A DNA stretch of 64,000 bases from an uncultured Actinomycetes bacterium (GTDB lineage Bacteria > Actinomycetota > Acidimicrobiia > Acidimicrobiales > Acidimicrobilacustridaceae). The notes under the pieces are model-generated. The model made no database searches and was not told the origin of the DNA. It saw only the letters and a list, made by a program, of their open reading frames with translations. Below are positions 34,170 through 41,829 of this stretch, piece after piece (positions within the stretch are counted from its first letter, which is position 1; each line of letters begins with the position of its first letter). The position numbers were made by a program, and so were the translations under genes. The stretch lies in assembly GCA_937927725.1 (NCBI GenBank), contig CALBSE010000008.1, positions 141,085-205,084 on the forward strand, given 5' to 3'.

Positions 34170-34949
34170 ATGGCCGGACAGGTCCTACTCGAGATCGATG
34201 GCCCGATCGCCGTCATCACGAACGACAACCAAGAGAAGCGGAATGCCTTCTCCGACGACATGGACAAGCAGTTGTTCGACATTCTCGGCGAACTTCGCGC
34301 CACGCCGTCAGTACGCGCCGTTATTTGGCGAGGCGAAGGTCACTCGTGGTCGTCAGGTCGCGATGTCGGTTCAATCGGCAATGACACCACTGGCCTCACC
34401 CATCACGAACTCATGACCCGGGGCCACAAGGGCATCCAGCAGTTGTTCGAGCTCGACGCGCCAGTGATTGTTCCGATCCAAGGTTGGGCCATCGGTGGTT
34501 CTTTCCAGCGAGCGTTGTTATGCGATATACGCATCGCCGCAGAGGATGCAAAGTTCATGCTTCCTGAAGCGGGTCACGGCGTGATTCCCGATACCGGTGG
34601 CGTTGGCCGACTGTTTCAAATGTGTGGTCACGGCGTCGTCAGCGACATGGTTCTCACGGGTCGTTCGCTGAACGCACAAGAAGCGCTTTCGCTCGGAATC
34701 GTTTCCCGCGTCGTGAGTCGCGAAGAACTTGACGACACCGCCATGGAAATGGCGCAGAAGATCGCAGCCGCCCCCGCCGTCACCATCAAGTTGGCCCGAC
34801 GCGTGATTTCCCACTTGGCGCAGCCAGAGATCACTACATCCATGGCCGACGAGCTGATTTACCAAACCTTCCTCAACAAGTCCGAGGACTACGCCGAATT
34901 CCGTGCGGCTCGCGCGGAAGATCGCACACCCAACTACCGCGGGAGCTGA
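34170..34949 (+). CDS. Enoyl-CoA hydratase/isomerase family protein
   Basis: This 259-residue crotonase-fold enzyme has HSWSSGRDV and GWAIGGS forming the oxyanion hole, Glu133 in LPEAGHGVIPDTGG and Asp141 as likely acid/base residues. It would hydrate or isomerise an enoyl-CoA in beta-oxidation. A strong AGGGGGA lies five bases before the ATG; a longer frame overlaps kdpE and is not protein-like. The stop is one base from the next gene. It starts an operon with a dienoyl-CoA reductase-like SDR and a flavin-dependent oxidoreductase. Confidence 0.88.
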   Translation: MAGQVLLEIDGPIAVITNDNQEKRNAFSDDMDKQLFDILGELRATPSVRAVIWRGEGHSWSSGRDVGSIGNDTTGLTHHELMTRGHKGIQQLFELDAPVIVPIQGWAIGGSFQRALLCDIRIAAEDAKFMLPEAGHGVIPDTGGVGRLFQMCGHGVVSDMVLTGRSLNAQEALSLGIVSRVVSREELDDTAMEMAQKIAAAPAVTIKLARRVISHLAQPEITTSMADELIYQTFLNKSEDYAEFRAARAEDRTPNYRGS

Positions 34950-34950
34950 C

Positions 34951-35838
34951 ATGTCGACTTCAGAACCAATTGGTCTTCCCGATGCCCCGGAACTTGGCGC
35001 TCACGCGCTACCTGCCGGAACCTACGACGGAAAAGTCGTGTTCATCACTGGCGGCGGAACCGGTCTCGGCCGTGCCATCGCGACCGAATTCGGACGGCTC
35101 GGCGCCAGCATCGTCGTAGCGAGTCGCAAGCCCGAGCATCTCGAGCAAGCCGGCGAGGCAATGACTGCACTCGGTGCACCCATTCTCACTGTGCAATGCG
35201 ATATCCGTGAACCTGAGTCGATCGCAGCGGCATTCGATGCTGCCACTGCCGCATTTGGTCTTCCCGATGTTCTCATCAACAACGCTGCCGCGAATTTCCC
35301 GGTTCCCGCCGAAGACATGTCGCCAAATGCATGGCGCACAGTCGTCGACATCACACTGAACGGCACCTACTTCTGCGCTCGCGAATTTGCCCGTCGCCAC
35401 CTCGACGCCAACACACCCGGCTCAATCGTCAATGTCGGAGCGACCTATGCATGGACCGGCGGCCCCGGCTTCGCCCATTCCGCTGCAGCAAAGGCCGGCG
35501 TAAAGAACATGGTCGAAACGCTTGCCGTTGAATGGGGTCCCTATGGCATTCAGGTGAACGGACTCGTTCCCGGCCTGATGCCCCACGAGGACATGACCGA
35601 CGACATCAAGGGAAACCTTGCACGCACAAACGATAAGGACGCATGCCAGCCGGCGCTGCGCGTTGGTCGTCCCCGTGAATTGGGATGGGCGGCAACATTC
35701 CTTGCGTCGCCCTATGCACGATTCATCAGTGGCCACACGCTTGTTGTCGATGGCGCGAACTGGCAACGTCGGTCCCTCACGCAACCCGAAATCATCACCG
35801 TGCGCGATCAAATGGGTAAAGGACCGTTCGAACTGTGA
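34951..35838 (+). CDS. 2,4-dienoyl-CoA reductase-like SDR
   Basis: This 295-residue SDR has GGGTGLG (34-40) and NNAAANFPVP, and in place of the classical YxxxK it has HSAAAKAGV (Lys181) with Tyr166 fifteen residues before. That is the mammalian DECR arrangement (Tyr199/Lys214 in human DECR1, motif SASAKAGV). So it is likely an NADPH 2,4-dienoyl-CoA reductase for unsaturated fatty acids. GGGAG precedes the ATG. It ends in a GTGA overlap with the next gene. The neighbouring enoyl-CoA hydratase supports beta-oxidation. Confidence 0.85.
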   Translation: MSTSEPIGLPDAPELGAHALPAGTYDGKVVFITGGGTGLGRAIATEFGRLGASIVVASRKPEHLEQAGEAMTALGAPILTVQCDIREPESIAAAFDAATAAFGLPDVLINNAAANFPVPAEDMSPNAWRTVVDITLNGTYFCAREFARRHLDANTPGSIVNVGATYAWTGGPGFAHSAAAKAGVKNMVETLAVEWGPYGIQVNGLVPGLMPHEDMTDDIKGNLARTNDKDACQPALRVGRPRELGWAATFLASPYARFISGHTLVVDGANWQRRSLTQPEIITVRDQMGKGPFEL

Positions 35839-36869
35839 AGTTCTCACTCTCACTTCCACTGCTCAAGGACTTCACGTCGCCTGATCCGTTTCGCGAAACC
35901 TTCGATCTCGCGCGTATTGCCGAGGAATCGGGTTTCGACACCGTCACAATCGGCCACCATCACTTCATGCCGGGGAATCTGAGCGATCCGCTGACATTTC
36001 TCGCAGCGGTGGCCGCGCGCACGTCAACGGTTCACGTTGGTACGGGAATCTTCCAGTTGCCAATTCACAATCCCGTTCGCGTTGCCGAACAGGTTGCGAC
36101 CATCGACCAGATTTCTGGCGGCCGCGTCACTCTCGGCGTCGGTATGGGTTGGTGGCCCCTCGAGTACGACGTGCACGGCTCAAACTTCAAAGAACGTGGC
36201 GCACGCATGGAGGAAGCCCTCACGATCATGCGTCTCGTGTGGCAAAATGAGAACGTTGCGTTTGAAGGGCGGTTCCATTCGTTTCCCGAACTCACCGTGC
36301 ATCCGCGTCCGTTGCAGTCCCCGAATCCCCCGCTGTGGGTCGCCGGCGTTGCTCCCGCCGCAGTTGATCGAGCGGCACGACTTGGCGATTCGTGGATCTG
36401 CGGCCCGGTGCAATCACTCGCAGCCGCGCTTCGATGCCTCGACATCTATCGACCGGCCTGCGCTGCGCTCAATAAGCCAGCCGATTGGGTTCTGCGCCGC
36501 TATGCCTGGGTGGGCGAAAGCGACGAACAGGTCCGCACCGAAGTGCTTCCCGTGTACGTCGATGGTCTCATGGTCCACTGGCGCGAATCGGCAGAAGAGA
36601 AGGAAGAAAAGGAACTCTTCGCTCGTATCGATGCCGGTGAGGACATCACCGCCGAAGACATCGCTGCCGATCGACTCTTGTGGGGCGACCCCGAACGCGT
36701 CATTGGGCAGATCCGGGACTACGAAAAAGCCACCCAGTGCGACCACGTCCACACGGCCTTTGGTGCTGGGCTTCCCGCCGATACGGGCCAAGCCTCATTG
36801 GGCACTTTTGAGGACATCGCCGCGATGATCCGCCTTTTCGGACGAGAGGTCATTCCAGCATTTGAGTGA
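35835..36869 (+). CDS. LLM-class (luciferase-like) flavin-dependent oxidoreductase
   Basis: This 344-residue TIM-barrel protein of the bacterial luciferase/F420 superfamily has EESGFDTVTIGHHHFMPG, RTSTVHVGTGIFQLPIHNP, ISGGRVTLGVGMGWWPLEY and PNPPLWVAGVAPAAVDRAA, all standard family blocks. The cofactor may be FMN or F420; actinobacterial members often use F420. The GTG start overlaps the SDR stop by four bases, making it the third gene of the acyl-CoA operon. The substrate is unknown; it may oxidise a ketone or alkyl intermediate. Confidence 0.88.
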   Translation: MKFSLSLPLLKDFTSPDPFRETFDLARIAEESGFDTVTIGHHHFMPGNLSDPLTFLAAVAARTSTVHVGTGIFQLPIHNPVRVAEQVATIDQISGGRVTLGVGMGWWPLEYDVHGSNFKERGARMEEALTIMRLVWQNENVAFEGRFHSFPELTVHPRPLQSPNPPLWVAGVAPAAVDRAARLGDSWICGPVQSLAAALRCLDIYRPACAALNKPADWVLRRYAWVGESDEQVRTEVLPVYVDGLMVHWRESAEEKEEKELFARIDAGEDITAEDIAADRLLWGDPERVIGQIRDYEKATQCDHVHTAFGAGLPADTGQASLGTFEDIAAMIRLFGREVIPAFE

Positions 36870-36888
36870 ACGTTCGTTGTCCTAAAGT
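36862..36888 (+). promoter_or_regulatory. Possible surE-like gene promoter (TTGAGT ... TAAAGT)
   Basis: TAAAGT (36883-36888) fits a -10 box and TTGAGT (36862-36867) a -35 with a short 15-base spacer. The spacer holds the palindrome GAACGTTC (36868-36875), a possible operator. The start would lie about 25 bases before the ATG. Confidence 0.4.
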
Positions 36889-36919
36889 CCCATCGGTTAC
36901 CCGACGAGAAAAGGACACT

Positions 36920-37759
36920 ATGAAGAACCAGTTCTCTACCAAACGCGCAATCGGTGCAGTCGTTGTCGTCGCTGCACTCTTCCTTGCCGGCTGCAGTAGC
37001 TCCAGCAACGACTCGTCGTCGAAAGCCGATTCGAGCACAACGACAGCTGCGCCAAAAACCCTCAAGATCGTCGTAACAAACGACGATGGGTACGACTCAC
37101 CAGGCATCAACGCAATCACTGAGGCATTGCGCGCGCAACCCAATGTTGAGGTCACCGTTGTTGCACCTGCCACGAACCAAAGTGGCAAGGGAAGCACCGT
37201 CACTGGCGGAACCCTGAGCGCGAGCGATCTGAAGACTTTGGGCGGCTACCCGGTCAAGGCCGTTGCCGGAACCCCAGCGGATTCGATCATTTGGGCTGTC
37301 GACCAAAAGGGCATCAACTTCGCTCCCGACTTCGTCGTCTCGGGAATCAATGCGGGCGCAAACCTTGGTCCTGTTGTCGATCTTTCAGGAACGATTGGCG
37401 CTGCTCGAACAGCAGTTCAGCGCGGTATCCCCGCAATTGCTGCCAGCAACGGCGCACTTGCAGGTCCGTTTGCTCCCACTGAAGCAGCCAAGGTCGTCAT
37501 TGAGTGGTTCCAGAAGAACCGCGACGCGATTGCGAATGGAACCATCGACAAGACCCAGGTCTTCAATATGAACGTTCCCACCTGTGCTTCAGGTTCGGTT
37601 CGCGGAGAGGTTGTTGTTCCGATCTCAACAACCGACGTCTCGTTCCTCAAGGACCAGCCCGACTGCACCTCAACAGCACCAGCTCCGTCGAATGACGTTG
37701 GTGCGTACATGATCGGCTTCGCTCCACTGTCAATGCTCAGCGCAAAGCCTGCGGCGTAA
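36920..37759 (+). CDS. SurE-like nucleotidase, predicted lipoprotein
   Basis: This 279-residue protein has a signal peptide ending in the lipobox FLAGC (Cys25), a Ser/Thr-rich linker, and then a SurE fold: TNDDGYDSPGI (Asn54, Asp55, Asp56 metal site), SGINAGANLG and SGTIGAARTA. Ordinary SurE is a cytoplasmic 5'/3'-nucleotidase; here it is predicted to sit on the outer face of the membrane, perhaps scavenging phosphate from extracellular nucleotides. AAAGGA precedes the ATG by six bases. Its last 23 bases overlap rsmI tail to tail. Confidence 0.87.
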   Translation: MKNQFSTKRAIGAVVVVAALFLAGCSSSSNDSSSKADSSTTTAAPKTLKIVVTNDDGYDSPGINAITEALRAQPNVEVTVVAPATNQSGKGSTVTGGTLSASDLKTLGGYPVKAVAGTPADSIIWAVDQKGINFAPDFVVSGINAGANLGPVVDLSGTIGAARTAVQRGIPAIAASNGALAGPFAPTEAAKVVIEWFQKNRDAIANGTIDKTQVFNMNVPTCASGSVRGEVVVPISTTDVSFLKDQPDCTSTAPAPSNDVGAYMIGFAPLSMLSAKPAA

Positions 37760-38588
37760 TCGCCAAGTCATAGACGCGGTTTCGAGCGACGCCGAACTGT
37801 TCGGCGACTTCCGTCGAGGCATCTCGTTTCGAGAGGCCTCGACGGAGCGCTCCCGCGACTGCTTCACGAAGTTGCTCATCGGTGGCCTCAGCGGCGGGTG
37901 GTGCACCAGCGAGCACGAGGACATATTCGCCACGCGGATCCACCTCGGCACATCGCTGAATCGCCGCTCCAAGCGAACCTCGCCAGAATTCCTCATGGAG
38001 TTTCGTTAACTCACGCGCAAGAACGACCTGACGATCAGATCCGCAGACCTCTGCGAGATCTTTCAGCGTCCTTTCAAGGCGATGCGGAGCTTCAAAGAGC
38101 ACCACCGTTCGATGCTCGCCGGCGAGCTCGCGAAGCTGCAACGCACGCGACGATCCCTTCCGAGGAAGAAATCCTTCAAAGACAAACCGCGACGTCGCAA
38201 GTCCGCTTGCTACGAGTGCATGCAACACGGCGGAAGGACCTGGAACAACTTCGACGGTGACTCCGGCCTCAATCGCTTTCGAGACCAAAAATTCGCCAGG
38301 GTCGGAAACTCCGGGCATCCCTGCATCGCTGACGAGAACCGCTATGTCGCCGCGCTGGACGTGACCGAGTACACGCTCAACGGCGTCACCTTCGGTGTGT
38401 TCATTCACAACGATGTAGGTCGGCGACGAAATACCAAAATGCGAAAGCAAGCGACCGGTCCGGCGCGTGTCTTCACATGCGACAACTGCTGCTTGCCCAA
38501 GTGCTTCGAGCGCTCTCGGCGAAATATCTCCAAGATTGCCTATTGGTGTACCAACGAGAACCAAACGACCAGGCATCGAAGAACTCAT
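37737..38588 (-). CDS. rsmI: 16S rRNA (cytidine1402-2'-O)-methyltransferase
   Basis: This 283-residue methyltransferase of the tetrapyrrole-methylase fold modifies C1402 in the ribosomal decoding centre. Motifs are VLVGTPIGNLGDISPRAL, CEDTRRTGRLL, VSDAGMPGVSDPG, VVPGPSAVLHALVASGL and FEAPHRLERTL. The C-terminal 45 residues are the family's helical tail. The ATG overlaps the DUF192 gene stop by four bases. It converges on the SurE-like gene with a 23-base overlap. Confidence 0.96.
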   Translation of the reverse strand: MSSSMPGRLVLVGTPIGNLGDISPRALEALGQAAVVACEDTRRTGRLLSHFGISSPTYIVVNEHTEGDAVERVLGHVQRGDIAVLVSDAGMPGVSDPGEFLVSKAIEAGVTVEVVPGPSAVLHALVASGLATSRFVFEGFLPRKGSSRALQLRELAGEHRTVVLFEAPHRLERTLKDLAEVCGSDRQVVLARELTKLHEEFWRGSLGAAIQRCAEVDPRGEYVLVLAGAPPAAEATDEQLREAVAGALRRGLSKRDASTEVAEQFGVARNRVYDLAITPQALR

Positions 38589-38932
38589 CGAATCTCCAAT
38601 CGGTCACCCTCGGACACACCCCAACGAGCGAATGCACCAGCTTCGGTTTCGATCACTGAACGCGACCGAAGCACAAAAGAACCGACACGAGTCGGCTTCA
38701 TCGTTGTCAGGCGAAGCACGGAACCATCGCCATCAAGGTGGGCGACATCGATTGGGAACCTCATACCGAACGTATGCACCGACTTCGCCGGTCGCAGCAA
38801 GAGCGCGCCGTCAATTCCGTCACGACCGAGAAGGCCTCGCCGCCGATCGCGTCGAGTTGTTGCAATCTCGAGGGTGGCGAGCACGCGACCATCAAGGACT
38901 AACCAATTCCCTGAATGCTCACTCGACACCAT
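38585..38932 (-). CDS. DUF192 family protein
   Basis: This 115-residue protein of the DUF192 (COG1430) family has TTRRDRRRGLLGRDGIDGALLL, the signature HTFGMRFPIDVAHLD and ETEAGAFARWGVSEGDRLEI. Many homologues are exported; this one has no signal peptide. The function of the family is unknown. ATG 38932 is preceded seven bases upstream by TAGCAT, suggesting its own leaderless promoter just after the ychF stop. The end overlaps rsmI. Confidence 0.85.
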   Translation of the reverse strand: MVSSEHSGNWLVLDGRVLATLEIATTRRDRRRGLLGRDGIDGALLLRPAKSVHTFGMRFPIDVAHLDGDGSVLRLTTMKPTRVGSFVLRSRSVIETEAGAFARWGVSEGDRLEIR

Positions 38933-38939
38933 AGAGGCG

Positions 38940-38945
38940 ATGCTA
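38940..38945 (-). promoter_or_regulatory. -10 box (TAGCAT) of the DUF192 gene
   Basis: TAGCAT on the minus strand ends seven bases before the ATG, with no ribosome binding site between, in the 19-base gap after ychF. Confidence 0.42.
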
Positions 38946-38951
38946 CGAGCC

Positions 38952-40028
38952 TCAGACGTTGAAGCGGAACTCCATGACATCACCGTCAACTGGTTGGTAT
39001 TCCTTGCCTTCGACCCGCAGAATGCCGGCATCGCGAGCCTTTGACCATGACCCCACTTCGAGCAATTCATCCCAGTGGATGACCTCCGCCCGAATGAATC
39101 CGCGCTCGAAATCCGTGTGAATGACACCAGCACATTGAGGAGCCTTGTAACCGGCGCGGAATGTCCAGGCTCGTGTTTCCTTTTCGCCCGTCGTGAAATA
39201 GGTGCGGAGACCAAGCATTCCGTAGGCAGCGTGAAGAAATCTCGGCAGAGCACCTTCACCGAGACCAAGACCTTCAAGCATTTCGACTCGTTCGTCGGCG
39301 TCGAGCATGGCGGCTTCGGCTTCAAGCTGCACACACATCCCAATGACTTCGCCGTGACCGCCGAATTCTTCGATCACCGGTGCGGTCTTTTCGTCGATGC
39401 GGTCGAGGTCGTTTTCGCTGACGTTCACAATCGCCAGCACGGGCTTATTCGTTAGAAGGAAATAGCTCTTGATGAGGTCGCGGGATTCGGCGTCGAGGCT
39501 GCTTCGGTACAGCGGCGTTCCTTCCGAAAGGATCTCAAGCGCTTTGCCTAAGGCCTCGACCTCGTCAGCAATGAATCGATCTTGCTTTGCAGCCTTGCGG
39601 CGCTTTTCGATTTGGTTCTCGACCGTTTCAAGATCGGCCAGTGCGAGTTCAGTCTCGACAATGCGGAGGTGTTCGAGCGGATCCGACGGTCCGGGGACGT
39701 CGTCGTCTTCGAAGGCACGAAGGACAAACACGATCGCGTCGGATTCACGGATGTTTGCCAGGAACTTGTTTCCAAGGCCTTCGCCGGTACTTGCGCCTTC
39801 AACAAGCCCACCGATATCGACGAACTGCACGCTTGCAGGAATGATCGACTTGGTGTTGCTCATAACCGAGAGCTTCTCCAAACGATGATCGGGCACCTTG
39901 GCCACACCAACGTTGGGATCCTTCGTAGCGAAGGCATAGGGCGCAGCAAGTGCACCGCCACCGGCGAGAGCGTTGTAGAGCGAGGACTTGCCCGCATTTG
40001 GAAGACCGACAAAACCGAACTTTTCCAT
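38952..40028 (-). CDS. ychF: Redox-regulated ATPase YchF (Obg family)
   Basis: This 358-residue P-loop protein has the G1 motif GLPNAGKSSLYNAL, then FVDIGGLVEGASTGEGLGNKF, and at G4 NVSE instead of NKxD, which makes YchF proteins prefer ATP. The C-terminal 80 residues are a TGS domain (CAGVIHTDFERGFIRAEVI). It binds ribosomes and is linked to stress responses. The ATG at 40028 has a TAGCCT box nine bases upstream and no ribosome binding site. Confidence 0.97.
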   Translation of the reverse strand: MEKFGFVGLPNAGKSSLYNALAGGGALAAPYAFATKDPNVGVAKVPDHRLEKLSVMSNTKSIIPASVQFVDIGGLVEGASTGEGLGNKFLANIRESDAIVFVLRAFEDDDVPGPSDPLEHLRIVETELALADLETVENQIEKRRKAAKQDRFIADEVEALGKALEILSEGTPLYRSSLDAESRDLIKSYFLLTNKPVLAIVNVSENDLDRIDEKTAPVIEEFGGHGEVIGMCVQLEAEAAMLDADERVEMLEGLGLGEGALPRFLHAAYGMLGLRTYFTTGEKETRAWTFRAGYKAPQCAGVIHTDFERGFIRAEVIHWDELLEVGSWSKARDAGILRVEGKEYQPVDGDVMEFRFNV

Positions 40029-40037
40029 GAGGCAGCG

Positions 40038-40043
40038 AGGCTA
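40038..40043 (-). promoter_or_regulatory. -10 box (TAGCCT) of ychF
   Basis: TAGCCT on the minus strand ends nine bases before the ychF ATG. The predicted leader is two to three bases. Confidence 0.45.
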
Positions 40044-40128
40044 CATGGCAGCCACCCTATGAATTTGCTGACCAACCCACGCTGAGAACGCCTCCCCAGC
40101 AGCGCCATCTCCAACTCCTGACCGGTGA

Positions 40129-40159
40129 TTGGTCCGCCACCCCGCCTTGGGCCTAAGAT
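40129..40159 (+). promoter_or_regulatory. Promoter of bL37 (TTGGTC ... TAAGAT)
   Basis: TAAGAT (40154-40159) ends nine bases before the bL37 ATG. TTGGTC (40129-40134) may be the -35 with a rather long 19-base spacer. No ribosome binding site is present. Confidence 0.45.
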
Positions 40160-40168
40160 TTCGCCCCT

Positions 40169-40255
40169 ATGTCAAAGCGAACCAACAAGCGCCGCACGAA
40201 CGCCCGTCGCAAGCCGGCAAACCACGGCACCAAGCCCAACGCCGGTCGCGGCTAA
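40169..40255 (+). CDS. Large ribosomal subunit protein bL37 (28 residues)
   Basis: A 28-residue basic peptide runs from ATG 40169 to TAA 40253-40255. It begins MSKRTNKRRTNARRK and contains PANHGTKPNA. The core matches the bL37 peptide found in mycobacterial 50S subunits (basic start, then KANHGKRPN). It is near-leaderless, as is bS22. queF follows 24 bases downstream. It is too short for usual gene finders, but the ANHGxxPN core is distinctive. Confidence 0.82.
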   Translation: MSKRTNKRRTNARRKPANHGTKPNAGRG

Positions 40256-40279
40256 TTTCGCCCGCTGCCGTAAGGCCGC

Positions 40280-40639
40280 GTGATTCTCGTGCTTAGCCAG
40301 CCCTCAAAGGAACTCGTGACTGTCCCGAACCCTGAAAAGGGTCGTGACTACGAGATTCTTTGCGAAACCGATGAGTTGACCTGCTTGTGCCCCGTCACTG
40401 GCCAACCCGATTTCGCCACTGTTCGCATTACCTACGTCCCTGACGAACTTCTTGTTGAGCTCAAGAGCCTCAAGATGTACATCTGGTCCTACCGTGATGA
40501 GGGCGCGTTCCACGAAGCCGTCACCAACACCATTCTTAATGATCTCGTGCGAGCGCTTTCGCCGCGACGAATGACGGTCGAAACCGCGTGGAAAGTTCGC
40601 GGCGGCGTTCTTACTACCGTCACCGCATCACACCCCTAA
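40280..40639 (+). CDS. queF: NADPH-dependent preQ0 reductase QueF (short, unimodular type)
   Basis: This 119-residue protein is the YkvM-type QueF that reduces preQ0 to preQ1 for queuosine in tRNA. The active-site segment is CLCPVTGQPDFATVRI (catalytic Cys, then Asp), and the QueF motif is ELKSLKMYIWSYRDEGAFHEA. The GTG start at 40280 gives the usual length. No other queuosine gene (queCDE, tgt, queA) is in the window. A perfect hairpin follows 27 bases after the stop. Confidence 0.93.
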   Translation: MILVLSQPSKELVTVPNPEKGRDYEILCETDELTCLCPVTGQPDFATVRITYVPDELLVELKSLKMYIWSYRDEGAFHEAVTNTILNDLVRALSPRRMTVETAWKVRGGVLTTVTASHP

Positions 40640-40665
40640 GCGATCAGGTTCGCCGAAAGGAAACC

Positions 40666-40683
40666 GCGACTCGTGGGAGTCGC
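40666..40683. terminator. Hairpin between convergent queF and the SGNH gene
   Basis: GCGACTC pairs with GAGTCGC around a GTGG loop, touching the stop codon of the convergent SGNH gene. No long T-run follows, so it is a candidate bidirectional terminator only. Confidence 0.45.
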
Positions 40684-41816
40684 TACTCCGCGCCAGGCAT
40701 ATTCGGCGGAATCTCGGTCCGCTCAACAACGCTCGGCGGCGGGCCCTGCGACGGGGGTGGCGTGACATTTCCCGCAGAGAGATTCACGAGTTTGCCGATG
40801 CGATCGATAACTGCCCATGACAGACGATCGCCGCCAACCGTCGACAAGTGCACATTGTCCTTTTGGCGCATACCGCGTACGACACCATCTGCATTCGGCA
40901 AATTCCCAGCGAACACATAGTTCGAGTCAGAGAAAAACGGCCACGTATCGAAATATTGAATCCAGGGTCGCGATTGGGCCTCGGTCCAGTAGATGTAATT
41001 CAGTTGGTCCATGCCATGCGTTTTGGTTCCTGGCCCCATGGGCGGCGGACCACACCAAATCGTGATGCGCTGGTTATCCGGCGACTTCAAAAGGTCCATG
41101 GTCGCCGCAACACGGCGTCGGTATTCCGCCATCCACGGCTCGGAGTACCGCTCCAACGCCTTGCCATTTGCATCGACCATGTTCTGCCCATCGTTGGCAC
41201 CAAACATGATGACCAAGATTGACGGATTTGCGGGAAGAACGTCTTTCACCAAATGTTCTGGCCAATTGAAATAATCGGGTCGAGCCAAGCCGGTCGACAC
41301 GTGGTAGTCGAGCGTCGGCGTGAAGATCCCCGTTGACTGGGTGATTCGCTGAAACGACGTCCCGAATGTTTGCGTAATTGAGTCGCCGCCAACCCAAATC
41401 TTCATCGGCTCTGCCGGCGTTGGCGCAGGCAACTCTGGAACCTTTTTCGCAGCAGCCGCAGCCGCAGCGCTCTCCGCCTCCGCCTGTTGACGGAGAAGTT
41501 CCTCAACATCAATTTTAGTGCCCTGATTCTTTCCGAGGGCGCTGTCAATGGAATTCCGGAAGAAGTTGATGTGCAGCGCGTCGGTCACCGATGCGACAGT
41601 TTTCGCGATCTCGTTGCGAATGCCGTCACCCTTTGCGTTGCTCTTCCGTAACGTCGAGTCAGCGTCGAGAAGGCCGGCCACACACAACGCGAGCACGATG
41701 ACTACAAGGATCATGCCCGCCGGCATCGTTCCCTCGCGGCGAGGCCGAAACGATGCAAAAAGGCTGCGCCAATTGAACGGGGACTTGTCTCCTGATGGCA
41801 TCGACTGTGGGCTCAT
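40683..41816 (-). CDS. Membrane-anchored SGNH/GDSL-like protein (DUF459)
   Basis: This 377-residue protein has a cytoplasmic tail of 32 residues, one membrane helix (33-51), an Ala/Glu-rich helix near 105-125 and an outer SGNH hydrolase domain: WVGGDSITQT (nucleophile Ser146), MFGANDGQNM and DNVHLSTVGGDR with the catalytic His. DUF459 proteins are partners of MBOAT acyltransferases and move acetyl groups to extracellular polysaccharide. The MBOAT gene ends 13 bases upstream. The start ATG 41816 is the one inside this gap; a longer frame begins within the MBOAT gene. Confidence 0.85.
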   Translation of the reverse strand: MSPQSMPSGDKSPFNWRSLFASFRPRREGTMPAGMILVVIVLALCVAGLLDADSTLRKSNAKGDGIRNEIAKTVASVTDALHINFFRNSIDSALGKNQGTKIDVEELLRQQAEAESAAAAAAAKKVPELPAPTPAEPMKIWVGGDSITQTFGTSFQRITQSTGIFTPTLDYHVSTGLARPDYFNWPEHLVKDVLPANPSILVIMFGANDGQNMVDANGKALERYSEPWMAEYRRRVAATMDLLKSPDNQRITIWCGPPPMGPGTKTHGMDQLNYIYWTEAQSRPWIQYFDTWPFFSDSNYVFAGNLPNADGVVRGMRQKDNVHLSTVGGDRLSWAVIDRIGKLVNLSAGNVTPPPSQGPPPSVVERTEIPPNMPGAE

Positions 41817-41829
41817 CGTGGATCTCTCA

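Noticed and set aside
36868..36875. GAACGTTC as an SOS (LexA) box
   Set aside because: Actinobacterial LexA boxes have a spacer between CGAAC and GTTCG; the two halves here abut.
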